From Lachnospiraceae bacterium AD3010 (lineage in GTDB: Bacteria > Bacillota > Clostridia > Lachnospirales > Lachnospiraceae), in NCBI GenBank assembly GCA_000622025.1, contig JHWU01000018.1:1-64000 (forward strand): a DNA stretch of 64,000 nt, in the 5' to 3' direction. The translations under genes were made by a program, and so were the position numbers. The notes under the pieces were generated by a model, which was given only the letters and a program-made list of their open reading frames with translations, ran no database searches and was not told the DNA's origin. Positions 53,015-61,447 of the stretch are shown here, in pieces. The first letter of the stretch is position 1. Every line of letters starts with the position of its first letter.

Positions 53015-54673
53015 ATGAAGGCAGATAAGATCATAAAAAACGCAAAAATTTTCACATCAAATAAAGATATGCCGCAGGCAACAGCTCTTGCAGTGAAAGA
53101 CGGCAAATTCATCTATGTGGGAGATGAAGCCGGTCTATCGGACTATGAGGGCGAGGTAACGGACCTTAAAGGAAAGCTTATCATTCCGGGTATCATTGAC
53201 AGTCATGTACATGTAAGCCTGGGTGTCGGATTCGAGTACACGGATTTCGGTAAATATGTTGAGTGTACAAACAAGAAGGAAGCCATGGATTTCATGGCTG
53301 AATATGTAAAAAAGAATCCCGGACTTGACCGATACAGATTCGAATTGGAACGCGATCTTTTAAACGGTGAGACTATTGAAAAGGAAGAACTCGATGCAAT
53401 ATGCCCCGACAGTGAGCTGCTGATATTGGAATCGGAAGCGCACAGCGTCTGGGTGAACTCAAGGATCTTGGAGAAGCATCACATAACGGATGAAACGCCG
53501 GATATAGTTCCGGGGCTCAGCTATTATGTGCGAAAAGACGGTCATGTTACCGGAAATGCATATGAAGCCGCAGCCTGGAGGTTCCTTTTTGATCATCTTA
53601 AGAACCTTACAGATAAGCAGATAGAAGCGGCTGTCACCCGCTGGATAAAAGACTCTGTAAGATTTGGAGTTAGCAGTGTCTTTGATGCCGGATATCCGGA
53701 GCATAACGAGCTTCACGAGCGTGTCTATTCGTTCTTAAGAGACCTTGATAAAAAAGGAAAGCTCCCGGTATATGTGGACGGATGCTATGTTCTCACAAGA
53801 CCTGAAAAGATGAAGGAGGCAGTGGAAGAGACAAAGCGTTTCCGCCGTGAGTTTGATACGGAGCACTTAAAGGTTCATACATTAAAGATCTTTATGGATG
53901 GTACTTTAAAGATACAGACTGCCGCGCTTGTCACACCATATGAGGATACCGGTGCCCTGGGAGCTACAACCTTTGATAAAGAGGGAATTGCAGAGCTCTT
54001 AAAGCTCCTTAATGAGGCAGGGCTGGATCTTCACGTACATACCGTAGGTGAGCGTGCGTCGCGTACTATACTGGACGGTGTGGAAATTGCCAGAAAGGAG
54101 CTCGGAGATGAATACCATGTGAAGGTTACCTGTGCCCATCTGGAGATTCAGGATGATGCGGACATCAACCGCTTTGCGGAGCTTGGGGTCTTCGCCGATT
54201 ATACACCGTGGTGGCATGCGGGAAACATGGGCGGAGAGCCTTTTAAGGCATGGTGCGAGCTGCTTGGGGAGAAGAGGGCACTTTCCATGTACCGCTGCAA
54301 GAGCCTTTGGAACAGCGGAGCTACTGTCACTTTCTCAAGTGATGAGGTATTCTTCGGTGATAACTGGAGCCCTTATCTTGGTATGGAAGTAGGAATGACC
54401 CGCCACATCACTGATAAGACAAAAGCTCTGGAACACAGCAGGACCAAGGGGGCATATCCGCCTGCAGCAGAGCAGATGAGCATAGAAGAGATGATTCTCG
54501 GATACACCATAAACGGAGCAAAGCAGCTTGGCATCGAGGATAGCAAGGGATCCGTCGAGGCCGGCAAGGACGCGGACTTTCTTATATTTGATACTGATCT
54601 GCTCACAGCGGAGCATGACGGCTTCAGCAATCTGGGACCAAGTGAAATATATTTCTCCGGCAAGAGGCTCTAA
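53015..54673 (+). CDS. YtcJ-like amidohydrolase (paralogue group A)
   Basis: About 552 residues, closely similar to the gene at 43960 throughout (shared KDGKFIYVGDEAGLSDYEGE start, PGIIDSHVHVSLG, VHTLKIFMDGTLKIQ, DLHVHTVGERASR, VTCAHLEIQDDADI and TFSSDEVFFGD). All metal ligands are present. ATG 53015 is the family-like start behind GAAGGGATAACGA; the open frame extends 81 codons upstream, but only through the previous gene's end and intergenic DNA. Its stop is followed at once by a transposase fragment. Confidence 0.9.
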   Translation: MKADKIIKNAKIFTSNKDMPQATALAVKDGKFIYVGDEAGLSDYEGEVTDLKGKLIIPGIIDSHVHVSLGVGFEYTDFGKYVECTNKKEAMDFMAEYVKKNPGLDRYRFELERDLLNGETIEKEELDAICPDSELLILESEAHSVWVNSRILEKHHITDETPDIVPGLSYYVRKDGHVTGNAYEAAAWRFLFDHLKNLTDKQIEAAVTRWIKDSVRFGVSSVFDAGYPEHNELHERVYSFLRDLDKKGKLPVYVDGCYVLTRPEKMKEAVEETKRFRREFDTEHLKVHTLKIFMDGTLKIQTAALVTPYEDTGALGATTFDKEGIAELLKLLNEAGLDLHVHTVGERASRTILDGVEIARKELGDEYHVKVTCAHLEIQDDADINRFAELGVFADYTPWWHAGNMGGEPFKAWCELLGEKRALSMYRCKSLWNSGATVTFSSDEVFFGDNWSPYLGMEVGMTRHITDKTKALEHSRTKGAYPPAAEQMSIEEMILGYTINGAKQLGIEDSKGSVEAGKDADFLIFDTDLLTAEHDGFSNLGPSEIYFSGKRL

Positions 54674-54678
54674 AAGCG

Positions 54679-54813
54679 ATGGTAAACAATTATCTTGTCA
54701 TACTTGAGCTGTATGAACAGCAGAAGTATATGTTCGATAACAAAGTAAACAGGGTAGATAACAGGATAGTCAGCATAAGCCAGCCATTACATAGAAACCT
54801 GCCGGAGAAATAA
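54679..54813 (+). pseudogene. Transposase C-terminal fragment (IS5/IS1182-like)
   Basis: The frame reads VILELYEQQKYMFDNKVNRV, then DNRIVSISQPLHRNLPEK and TAA. The 'EQQkyM.dnkvhrv.dRIVSisQP' signature belongs to ISNCY/IS5-type transposases. There is no catalytic part; the fragment begins six bases after the amidohydrolase stop. Confidence 0.65.
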
Positions 54814-55082
54814 GGTAAATGAGATGGATGCACTTAAACGTCTCTGTGAAGGAAAACCATATACGATTCAGGAAATCTTATCTAACTCCCCTCCAAGATA
54901 AGTAACTCAATACCGGAAACCGGCTGGAGTGTATGATAACTGCCTCCGCTCTATTAGTGGTGCAAAAAATCCGTGAATAGTAACGATGTTCCAGATTGTC
55001 ATACCTTTATCTGCCGAATCATATTGTCTCTGTCGCAGTACTGGATTATTATAATTATGAGCCTTATCAGGAGGGAATTTTT
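54814..55082. other. Intergenic stretch before the second XRE-receiver gene
   Basis: About 270 bases. A 26-codon frame at ~54825 (MDALKRLCEGKPYTIQEILS...) may be another scrap. GGAGGG at ~55072 is the ribosome binding site of the next gene. No clear promoter or RNA structure was found. Confidence 0.4.
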
Positions 55083-55724
55083 ATGGATAGTTCGATCAAT
55101 ATATTTGCGGAGAACCTGCGGAAAATGAGAGAGAAAAGGGGGCTTTCACAGAAACAGCTCGGAGCCAGGATGTTTGTCAGCCATTCCACCATTGCGCGAT
55201 GGGAGAGCGGCAGCCGCCTTCCGGATGCCGCAATGATACTACGTTTATCCAGATTTCTCGGGGTCGATGCAAATACACTGTTCCAATTCGTGGCACAGAG
55301 CGAGGAAAATCCAAACGTCATCATGGTGGACGACAGCAGCGTCGTCCTTTCCGATGGCCTGGCTGTCATGGAAGAGGTCATGCCAAATGCTGCGATCACC
55401 GGATTCATCTGGCCACAGGAAGCGATTGAATTCGCCAGGGCGAACCGGGTGGAGCTTGCCGTATTGGATATCGAGATGGGAAGGAGCAGCGGCCTTGATC
55501 TATGCCGCACGCTGCATGAGATAAATCCTACCACAAATGTGGTGTTTTTGACAGCTTATGCGGATTATTCCCTTGACGCATGGAAAACCGAGGCCAGTGG
55601 GTTCATCTTAAAGCCCATGACGCAGGAGAGCATAAGGGAGCAGCTTAAAAAGCTGCGCTATCCATTTTCAGTGGGGGGTACTGACCGATGGACAACTGGA
55701 TTGACCTCACTAATTATGGAATAG
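55083..55724 (+). CDS. XRE helix-turn-helix / receiver-domain regulator
   Basis: A 213-residue paralogue of the protein at 47540, with the same inverted layout. The XRE domain (MREKRGLSQKQLGARMFVSH, STIARWESGSRLP) comes first. The receiver follows (VIMVDDSSVVLSDG; phospho-Asp in AVLDIEMGRSSG, ~127; FLTAYADYSLD; FILKPMTQES). ATG 55083 follows AGGAGGGAATTTTT. The last ~17 residues (GTDRWTTGLTSLIME) overlap the start of a truncated kinase gene and look like read-through, so the 3' end may have been altered. Confidence 0.85.
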   Translation: MDSSINIFAENLRKMREKRGLSQKQLGARMFVSHSTIARWESGSRLPDAAMILRLSRFLGVDANTLFQFVAQSEENPNVIMVDDSSVVLSDGLAVMEEVMPNAAITGFIWPQEAIEFARANRVELAVLDIEMGRSSGLDLCRTLHEINPTTNVVFLTAYADYSLDAWKTEASGFILKPMTQESIREQLKKLRYPFSVGGTDRWTTGLTSLIME

Positions 55725-56197
55725 CTGTTGCAGGACTGATGGTCGTGCTTATGGGCCTTATCATGAGCATTTACAGCCTATGCAATCAGGATCCTAAGCG
55801 GGCGAGGCAGGTCATCATGGATTTCACGACATATCTGCGCCGTAATTTTACCGCTATTGCGAGTGAGGCTCCTGTCCCCTTTTCTACAGAGCTTGAGCAT
55901 ACACGCGCTTATCTTGCCGTGGAACAGGCCCAATACGAGGACAGCCTTTTTGTCGATTATGACACGCCGCATACCACTTTTCGTATACCCCCGCTGACCC
56001 TGCAGCCGATCGTGGAGAATGCCGTCAAGCATGGAAGGGACCCATATGCCGGCCCGTTCCATATTTCCATCAGGACACGGAGAACAGATTCCGGCAGTGA
56101 GATCGTAGTTACGGATAACGGCTGCGGATTTGCTCCTGCCGATGGCAATGAGCCGCATATCGCCCTGAAAAATATCAGGCAGAGGCTTGACTTTTAG
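55688..56197 (+). pseudogene. Sensor kinase copy lacking sensor region and phosphoacceptor His
   Basis: A 169-residue frame. The first membrane helix (YGIAVAGLMVVLMGLIM) is joined in frame directly to SIYSLCNQDPKRARQVIMDF, the part just after the His box, and continues through LQPIVENAVKHGRDPY and VTDNGCGFAPADG to a short end. The remaining membrane helices, the QMRPHF histidine motif and the last part of the ATPase domain are gone. It is a deleted duplicate of the kinase at 56213. It might still bind ATP but cannot autophosphorylate at the usual His. Confidence 0.85.
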
Positions 56198-56212
56198 TGG
56201 AGGTAAAGACGC

Positions 56213-57487
56213 ATGACCGACCTGATTGATTTATTCTATGCCTTTATAGCTGCGGCAGGCCTGCTGATAAGTATGATGGGGCAGTGGCTCGTTGCTGTAA
56301 TGCCCGGTTCTGAACGCTGGAGCAGACAATTTTTCCGGAGATATTTTTTTGTTCTTATGTTATGCTGCATTTCCAGCATAATTGAAACAGTCCTTTATTA
56401 TTGTCCTGTTCCTAATGCAGCAATCTATTTTGTAGTAGCTTTGGAATGTCTGCTCCTTTCGTTGCCGATGCCCATGATGACAGCTTATCTGCTGCACTGC
56501 TGTGGGGAAAATGTGAGAAAAAACAGACTCTTTCGTACCGTTCTTTGTCTTATGGCAGTATATTTTATCTTGGTCGCAGTTGGTCCTTTCATCGGCTGGT
56601 ACACATATATAACACCGGACATGCAGTATATACGTAAGCCTATATATTCGCTTTTACTGGCACCGCTTGTCACAATAATGCTGCTCAATCTTGAAGGCCT
56701 GATAAAGCGCCGGGAACAGCTTGACCATAAGGTGTTCATAGCTTTCCATGTCGGAATGGTACCGCTGGCGGTATCGCTTATCGTGCAGATGTTCATCGAT
56801 ATCATGCCGATAGTCGACATCAGCTATGTGCTTTCCGCTCTGGTCATGTACAGCTTCGTGCTCTCGGAACAGATTGAGCAGGATCTTCGCTATCAACAGG
56901 AAATTGCAAATCAGCGTGCAGGCATTATGGTTTTGCAGATGAGACCCCACTTTATCTATAATACCATGACAAGCATCTATTGCCTGTGCAATCAGGATCC
57001 TAAGCGGGCGAGGCAGGTCATCATGGATTTTACTACCTATTTGCGACGGAACTTTACAGCCATCGCAAGCGCCGACCCTATACCTTTTTCCGCCGAGCTT
57101 GAGCATACGAAGACTTACCTTGCGGTGGAACAGGCTCAATATGAGGACAGCCTGTACGTTGAATATGATACGCCGCATACATTGTTTCGCATTCCGCCAC
57201 TGACTCTGCAGCCGGTCGTTGAGAATGCCGTCAAGCACGGCAGGGATCCATATTCCGGCCCGTTTCACATTTCTATACGGACGCGAAAAACGGATTCAGG
57301 GAGTGAAATCGTTGTTGCAGACGACGGAGTCGGCTTTGTATGTGATGGCAACGACGAGCCGCATATCGCATTGAATAACATCAAAAAAAGGCTTGAAATC
57401 ATGTGTGGCGGGAGTTTGTCCATTATATCCGGCAGAGAAGGGGGAACAGCGGTGACAATAACAATCCCGGATAATCCTCCCGGATAG
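56213..57487 (+). CDS. LytS-like sensor histidine kinase
   Basis: A 424-residue kinase with six or seven N-terminal membrane helices, the phosphoacceptor motif LQMRPHFIYNTMTSIYCLC (His ~246) and a complete HATPase domain (LQPVVENAVKHGRDPY, VADDGVGFVCDGND, GGTAVTITIPDN). GTGGAGGTAAAGACGC precedes ATG 56213. It is probably the working partner of the XRE-receiver protein at 55083, with the truncated duplicate lying between them. A 44-base block is identical to the truncated copy, indicating recent duplication or gene conversion. Confidence 0.9.
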   Translation: MTDLIDLFYAFIAAAGLLISMMGQWLVAVMPGSERWSRQFFRRYFFVLMLCCISSIIETVLYYCPVPNAAIYFVVALECLLLSLPMPMMTAYLLHCCGENVRKNRLFRTVLCLMAVYFILVAVGPFIGWYTYITPDMQYIRKPIYSLLLAPLVTIMLLNLEGLIKRREQLDHKVFIAFHVGMVPLAVSLIVQMFIDIMPIVDISYVLSALVMYSFVLSEQIEQDLRYQQEIANQRAGIMVLQMRPHFIYNTMTSIYCLCNQDPKRARQVIMDFTTYLRRNFTAIASADPIPFSAELEHTKTYLAVEQAQYEDSLYVEYDTPHTLFRIPPLTLQPVVENAVKHGRDPYSGPFHISIRTRKTDSGSEIVVADDGVGFVCDGNDEPHIALNNIKKRLEIMCGGSLSIISGREGGTAVTITIPDNPPG

Positions 57488-57525
57488 ACATATGACCAAG
57501 GGAGGGTTTAGCAGATTACTCTTGA

Positions 57526-57550
57526 AAAAAGTTTGACATTCTGGAACATT
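57526..57550 (+). promoter_or_regulatory. Shared 25-base upstream element, copy 1
   Basis: A 25-base sequence with core TTTGACATTCTGGAACATT lies ~160 bases upstream of the HAD lipoprotein gene. It is identical to 59593-59617 upstream of an esterase gene. TTGACA could serve as a -35 box; ACATTCT and ACATTCTC form a short direct repeat within and just after it. Confidence 0.65.
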
Positions 57551-57706
57551 CTCTTGAGGGAAGATTGAAATAAAAGTAGCATAGATGAACGACGGCCTGA
57601 AGATTGTGTTCCAACGGATAGTGCAGGCCGGGAATTTACATGTGGTTGGAAGGCAAAAAATATATGGTGCAGAAGGAAAATGGAGTAGGAAGAAAGGAGA
57701 TGGAGT

Positions 57707-58828
57707 ATGGAGAACAAAAGGATGGCTTTTGAAACTATAACGCAAAAAAATGGAATGATGAGGGTCATGCAGGTTTTAATGGTGGTGCTTTTATGCTGCC
57801 TGACCATTGCCGGATGTGGAAAAAGCAATGCGTCGGCGCTTTCTGAGTATTGGGCGGCTGACTCACAGGCGGCTGAAAGCTTAAGAAGCTATGTATCAAA
57901 GGTCACCAATGAAAAGGATAATGAAAACTTTATCCCTAAAGAAGACCGTATCGCCGTATTTGATATGGACGGCACGCTTACCTGTGAGACCTTTTATACC
58001 TATTATGACACGATGATGTTCATAAATTACTGCCTTATCGACCATCCGGAAAAAGTTTCGGATGAATTAAAGGCAGCGGCTGAGGAGATAAGGCCCGGAT
58101 ATACCGCAGGGGAGGAGCTTGCGAGGAATTTCGCAAAGGCCTATGCCGGAATGACGGTTTCCGAGCTTTATGACTACGCCGTAACTTTCGGACAGAAATA
58201 TACGGACAGCTTTGACAATATGCGTTATATCGATGGTTTCTACCTCCCTATGGTGGAGGCAGTGAAATACCTTTATGACAACGACTTTACTATCTATGTG
58301 GTCAGCGGTACGGAGCGCACGACCACAAGGGCGATCGTGGCTAATTCCCCCATCAGTGAATATGTGTCCCCTTCGCATGTGATAGGAACCGAGTTTGAAG
58401 TGAAGCTTAAGGGCTATGAGAATGAAGCTTCAAATATGGACTTCAAATATGCTGATGGGGATGACCTGGTGTTCACCGGCGGATTCATACAGAAGAACCT
58501 GAATGCCAACAAGACGATATGGATAGAGCGGGAAATAGGTAAATACCCCGTGCTTGCATTCGGGAACAGCGGCAGCGACACGAGCATGATGAACTATGCA
58601 CTTGATGACAGAAACCCTTATCCTGCGGAGGCTTATATGGTGGTGGCGGATGATGATGCGCGTGAATGGGGGACTCAAAGCTGGGAAGAGAAATCTGCGG
58701 CGTATATCGAGCAGGGCTATGTACCCATATCCATGAAGAATGATTTTCTGAAAATATATCCGGATACGATAAAAAAATCCGAGGAGCAGTACATTGAACC
58801 GGAAGAGGAGTCAGAGGATGCAGCATAA
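57707..58828 (+). CDS. HAD-superfamily phosphatase lipoprotein
   Basis: A 373-residue protein. After ~20 residues an N-terminal hydrophobic segment ends in a lipobox (CLTIAGCGKS). A HAD phosphatase domain follows: motif I AVFDMDGTLTCETF (Asp ~85), motif II IYVVSGTERTTTRAI (~205), and a late acidic motif AFGNSGSDTSMMNYA (~283). This suggests a phosphoserine-phosphatase-like (HAD-IB) enzyme tethered outside the membrane, releasing phosphate from extracellular substrates. AAAGGAGATGGAGT precedes ATG 57707. The C-terminus is acidic. The shared 25-base element upstream links its control to the esterase at 59701. Confidence 0.8.
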   Translation: MENKRMAFETITQKNGMMRVMQVLMVVLLCCLTIAGCGKSNASALSEYWAADSQAAESLRSYVSKVTNEKDNENFIPKEDRIAVFDMDGTLTCETFYTYYDTMMFINYCLIDHPEKVSDELKAAAEEIRPGYTAGEELARNFAKAYAGMTVSELYDYAVTFGQKYTDSFDNMRYIDGFYLPMVEAVKYLYDNDFTIYVVSGTERTTTRAIVANSPISEYVSPSHVIGTEFEVKLKGYENEASNMDFKYADGDDLVFTGGFIQKNLNANKTIWIEREIGKYPVLAFGNSGSDTSMMNYALDDRNPYPAEAYMVVADDDAREWGTQSWEEKSAAYIEQGYVPISMKNDFLKIYPDTIKKSEEQYIEPEEESEDAA

Positions 58829-58842
58829 CAGGAGGTAAGAAA

Positions 58843-59034
58843 AATCCTTTAATCGAGAATTTTTATTCTGATTCTCTTGCTGACACGCCGATTGCTCTGT
58901 GCGCGGAAAAAGCCCATCTGGTAAAGAATCACGCGACTACCGTGGTGGATTGGCCGGATCTCGATGATGAGACAATGAAAACAGTAAAGGATAAGATTGA
59001 TACAGGTTGGAGCATACACCTGAAAGATGACTGA
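58843..59034 (+). pseudogene. HAD-IB hydrolase C-terminal fragment
   Basis: The frame reads NPLIENFYSDSLADTPIALC, then AEKAHLVKNHATTVVDWPDL and TGA. It contains the last HAD motif (YSDSLADTP). It has no start of its own and lacks the nucleophile domain; it follows the HAD lipoprotein stop by 14 bases. Confidence 0.7.
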
Positions 59035-59089
59035 CGGGCATGGGTCAATCTGCCTACGGTATAGAAAAATAACAGCCGGAGGGAAACGG

Positions 59090-59496
59090 ATGTATGTCAT
59101 TATTTATGACTTCGGGACGAGCAGCGTAAAAACCTGCCTGTTTGAAATCAAATCGGATATAGAGCTTGCGGCAAGCTCCACCGCCGGTTACGGTCTCTAT
59201 ATTTCTGATGATGGAGGGGGGCTGTCCTTGAGGGCATTTGTTATCATTTGCGCTGGTTATTGGAATGTGAAATGAGAAAGGTAAAGACTTCCGATACAAT
59301 AAGATTTGTCGGTGGCGGTGCATTGTCTCCCGTTACATGCCAAATGCTGGCGGACATCACAGGAAGAACTATAGAGACAGTCGGTAATTCACAGGAGGTT
59401 GGCGCGGTCGGGACAGCACTTGTTGTAGCGGCCGGAATCAAAGGAGAGGATGTCCTTACTGTTTGCCTATCCATCGCTCTCAGCCGCAGTGGATAG
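59090..59496 (+). pseudogene. FGGY carbohydrate kinase with internal deletion
   Basis: ATG 59090, behind GGAGGGAAACGG, encodes MYVIIYDFGTSSVKTCLFEI, the FGGY N-terminus, up to ~residue 45 (YISDDGGG). Then the frame is lost. Another frame gives the C-terminal ATPase segment (TIRFVGGGALSPVTCQMLAD, EVGAVGTALVVAAGIK). About 350 residues are missing. Inactive remnant of a xylulokinase-like gene. Confidence 0.85.
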
Positions 59497-59550
59497 CAGC
59501 ACGCCGACATCCACCTCCAGGACTTTGGCAAAACGGGTGATCATGGCTGC
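59467..59550 (-). pseudogene. Antisense fragment of an XRE-receiver regulator
   Basis: The minus strand reads AAMITRFAKVLEVDVGVLLS, then TAAESDG and a stop. It matches the linker after the XRE helices in the proteins at 47540 (NMIIARLAKLLDVDINILLN, AAAESDE) and 55083 (AAMILRLSRFLGVDANTLFQ). It is a remnant of a third copy in reverse orientation. Confidence 0.7.
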
Positions 59551-59592
59551 TTAAAATTAACCGCAGGCACTCCAAAAATCAAGCGCATATGG

Positions 59593-59617
59593 AAAAAGTT
59601 TGACATTCTGGAACATT
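59593..59617 (+). promoter_or_regulatory. Shared 25-base upstream element, copy 2
   Basis: Identical over 25 bases to 57526-57550 (core TTTGACATTCTGGAACATT). It lies 84 bases before the esterase start codon. The sequences on either side of the two copies are largely different, so the element itself has been conserved or moved. Confidence 0.65.
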
Positions 59618-59700
59618 GCGTTGGATTGTATTGGTAGGTATGGTAAAACAGGACTAACGGACACGATTTTTACGCATAAAAAAGAAAAGGAGAAAGCAAC

Positions 59701-61236
59701 ATGGATACTAAGATCAAATGCAACAACGGTACCTTCGTCGGCAAGGAGACAGACGGGCTGATCATCTGGAAGGGCATCCCCTACGCTACGCAGCCGGTAG
59801 GGAAGCTTCGTTGGCAGAAGGCACTCCCTGCCGCGGACGATGACGGCGTGTACGAAGCGATAAAGCTCGGCCACATTCCCGTCGGGCCCGCGAACGACTC
59901 GCAGGGAACGGCGGAGTTTGGCGAGGACTGTCTCGTGCTGAACATTTATTGCAATACCGCCTGCGCTGACAGCAGGAAGCCGGTCATGGTATGGATTCAC
60001 GGCGGCGGGTTCTGTGCTGAATCCCAGGCATCGCCTCTCTACGACCTTACCAATATCTCCAAACAGACCCCTGACATCGTGTTCGTGTCCATCGACTACA
60101 GGCTCGGTTTTTTAGGATTCATGAACTTCGAGCGTGTTCCGGGCGGAGAGAACTTTAAGGAGGCAGGCAACCTCGGCCTGCTCGACCAGCTCGAGGCCTT
60201 ACGTTGGGTACAGAAAAATATCGCGGCGTTCGGCGGCGACCCGGACAATGTGACGATCTTCGGTGAGTCGGCAGGCTCGGCAAGTGTCACGTTCCTCCCG
60301 CTCATAGACGGAAGTGAGGGGCTCTTCAAGAGGATCATCGCACAGAGTGCCAACATCGCATACACCGACACGATGGAGCACGGTATCCACGTCACGCAGA
60401 ACTTCCTGACCGCAACGGGCTGCCAGACCATGGACGAGCTGATGGAGCTCACGACCGGGCAGCTCTTAGATGCCTATCTGAAAGCAGCTATCATTGACAA
60501 GAACTGCCTTCTCGGAACTGCCAACTTCCCACTCCTCGACGGTGTCACGCTGCCTGAGGACAGAGCGGATCTGTACGGGATGTGGGGAGATGAGAAGAGG
60601 TCTAAGATAGATATGATGATCGGATCTAATCTTGATGAGATCAGGTACTTCGTTCCGACCGAGGGCGGCGAAGAAGGCTTCCTCGATACGCTGAGGTGGA
60701 TCGCAAAGAGAGATCGCGCGCTGCTTAACGACCAGGAGAAGACCATGTATGACGAGTTCATGGACACGCTCGCAAGCGAAAGCGAGGGGAGCAGGCTGGA
60801 GCAATACTGCAACGACTTAAACTTCCGCGCAGGCAACACCGACATGGCCATCAGGCACTCTGCCGCCGGCGGCAATACCTATATGTACTTCGTCAGGAAG
60901 CCTGTGATAACCCCCTATCTTGGCGCGATACACGCAGCCGAAATAACGTATCTGTTCGATACTTGCTTGGAGGATCCGATGGGGAGCGGAGAGAACGTTG
61001 GGACCGACGAGTGCGAGTTCCGCCATGTCGCAAAGGAGATGTGGACTAACTTCGCCCGGACGGGCAACCCCTCCACCGACAAATATCAGTGGAAGAAGTT
61101 CTCGGGAGACGACCGTCAGACGATGGTATTCGACGATGCCATAGGCATGCAGAAGGATCTGTTCGGAAGGCGTGAGGATCTGATGATGTCCTGGGCCAGG
61201 CGCCTTGGGAACGGGTCCTCAAAGAGGGTCTGCTGA
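59701..61236 (+). CDS. Type-B carboxylesterase
   Basis: A 511-residue alpha/beta hydrolase. Motifs are VMVWIHGGGFCAESQ (oxyanion hole ~100), FGEDCLVLNIY, the nucleophile Ser ~190 in IFGESAGSASV, GSNLDEIRYFV (acid region) and His in AIHAAEITYLF (~413). No signal peptide and no N-terminal extension, unlike the esterase at 49508. Codon use is visibly richer in C and G at third positions than in neighbouring genes (for example repeated CTC, GAC, TTC), suggesting a different recent origin. AAAAGGAGAAAGCAAC precedes the start. Confidence 0.9.
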   Translation: MDTKIKCNNGTFVGKETDGLIIWKGIPYATQPVGKLRWQKALPAADDDGVYEAIKLGHIPVGPANDSQGTAEFGEDCLVLNIYCNTACADSRKPVMVWIHGGGFCAESQASPLYDLTNISKQTPDIVFVSIDYRLGFLGFMNFERVPGGENFKEAGNLGLLDQLEALRWVQKNIAAFGGDPDNVTIFGESAGSASVTFLPLIDGSEGLFKRIIAQSANIAYTDTMEHGIHVTQNFLTATGCQTMDELMELTTGQLLDAYLKAAIIDKNCLLGTANFPLLDGVTLPEDRADLYGMWGDEKRSKIDMMIGSNLDEIRYFVPTEGGEEGFLDTLRWIAKRDRALLNDQEKTMYDEFMDTLASESEGSRLEQYCNDLNFRAGNTDMAIRHSAAGGNTYMYFVRKPVITPYLGAIHAAEITYLFDTCLEDPMGSGENVGTDECEFRHVAKEMWTNFARTGNPSTDKYQWKKFSGDDRQTMVFDDAIGMQKDLFGRREDLMMSWARRLGNGSSKRVC

Positions 61237-61447
61237 CCGGATTCGAGTATGCGGATAGGGGGTTACGTATCGAGGGCGGCGGCAAGCTGAAAGCAACGGA
61301 GCAATTCGTTGTATCAAAACAGTGATTCAGTACTTTTGGTGTCTGAATCATTATCATGTATTTTCAATGCTTTAGCTGATAAGTTTCTAAAGCGCGACAA
61401 ATAATTATTGCATTTTGTTCAGTGCATTCGAAACGAAAGGAGAAACA

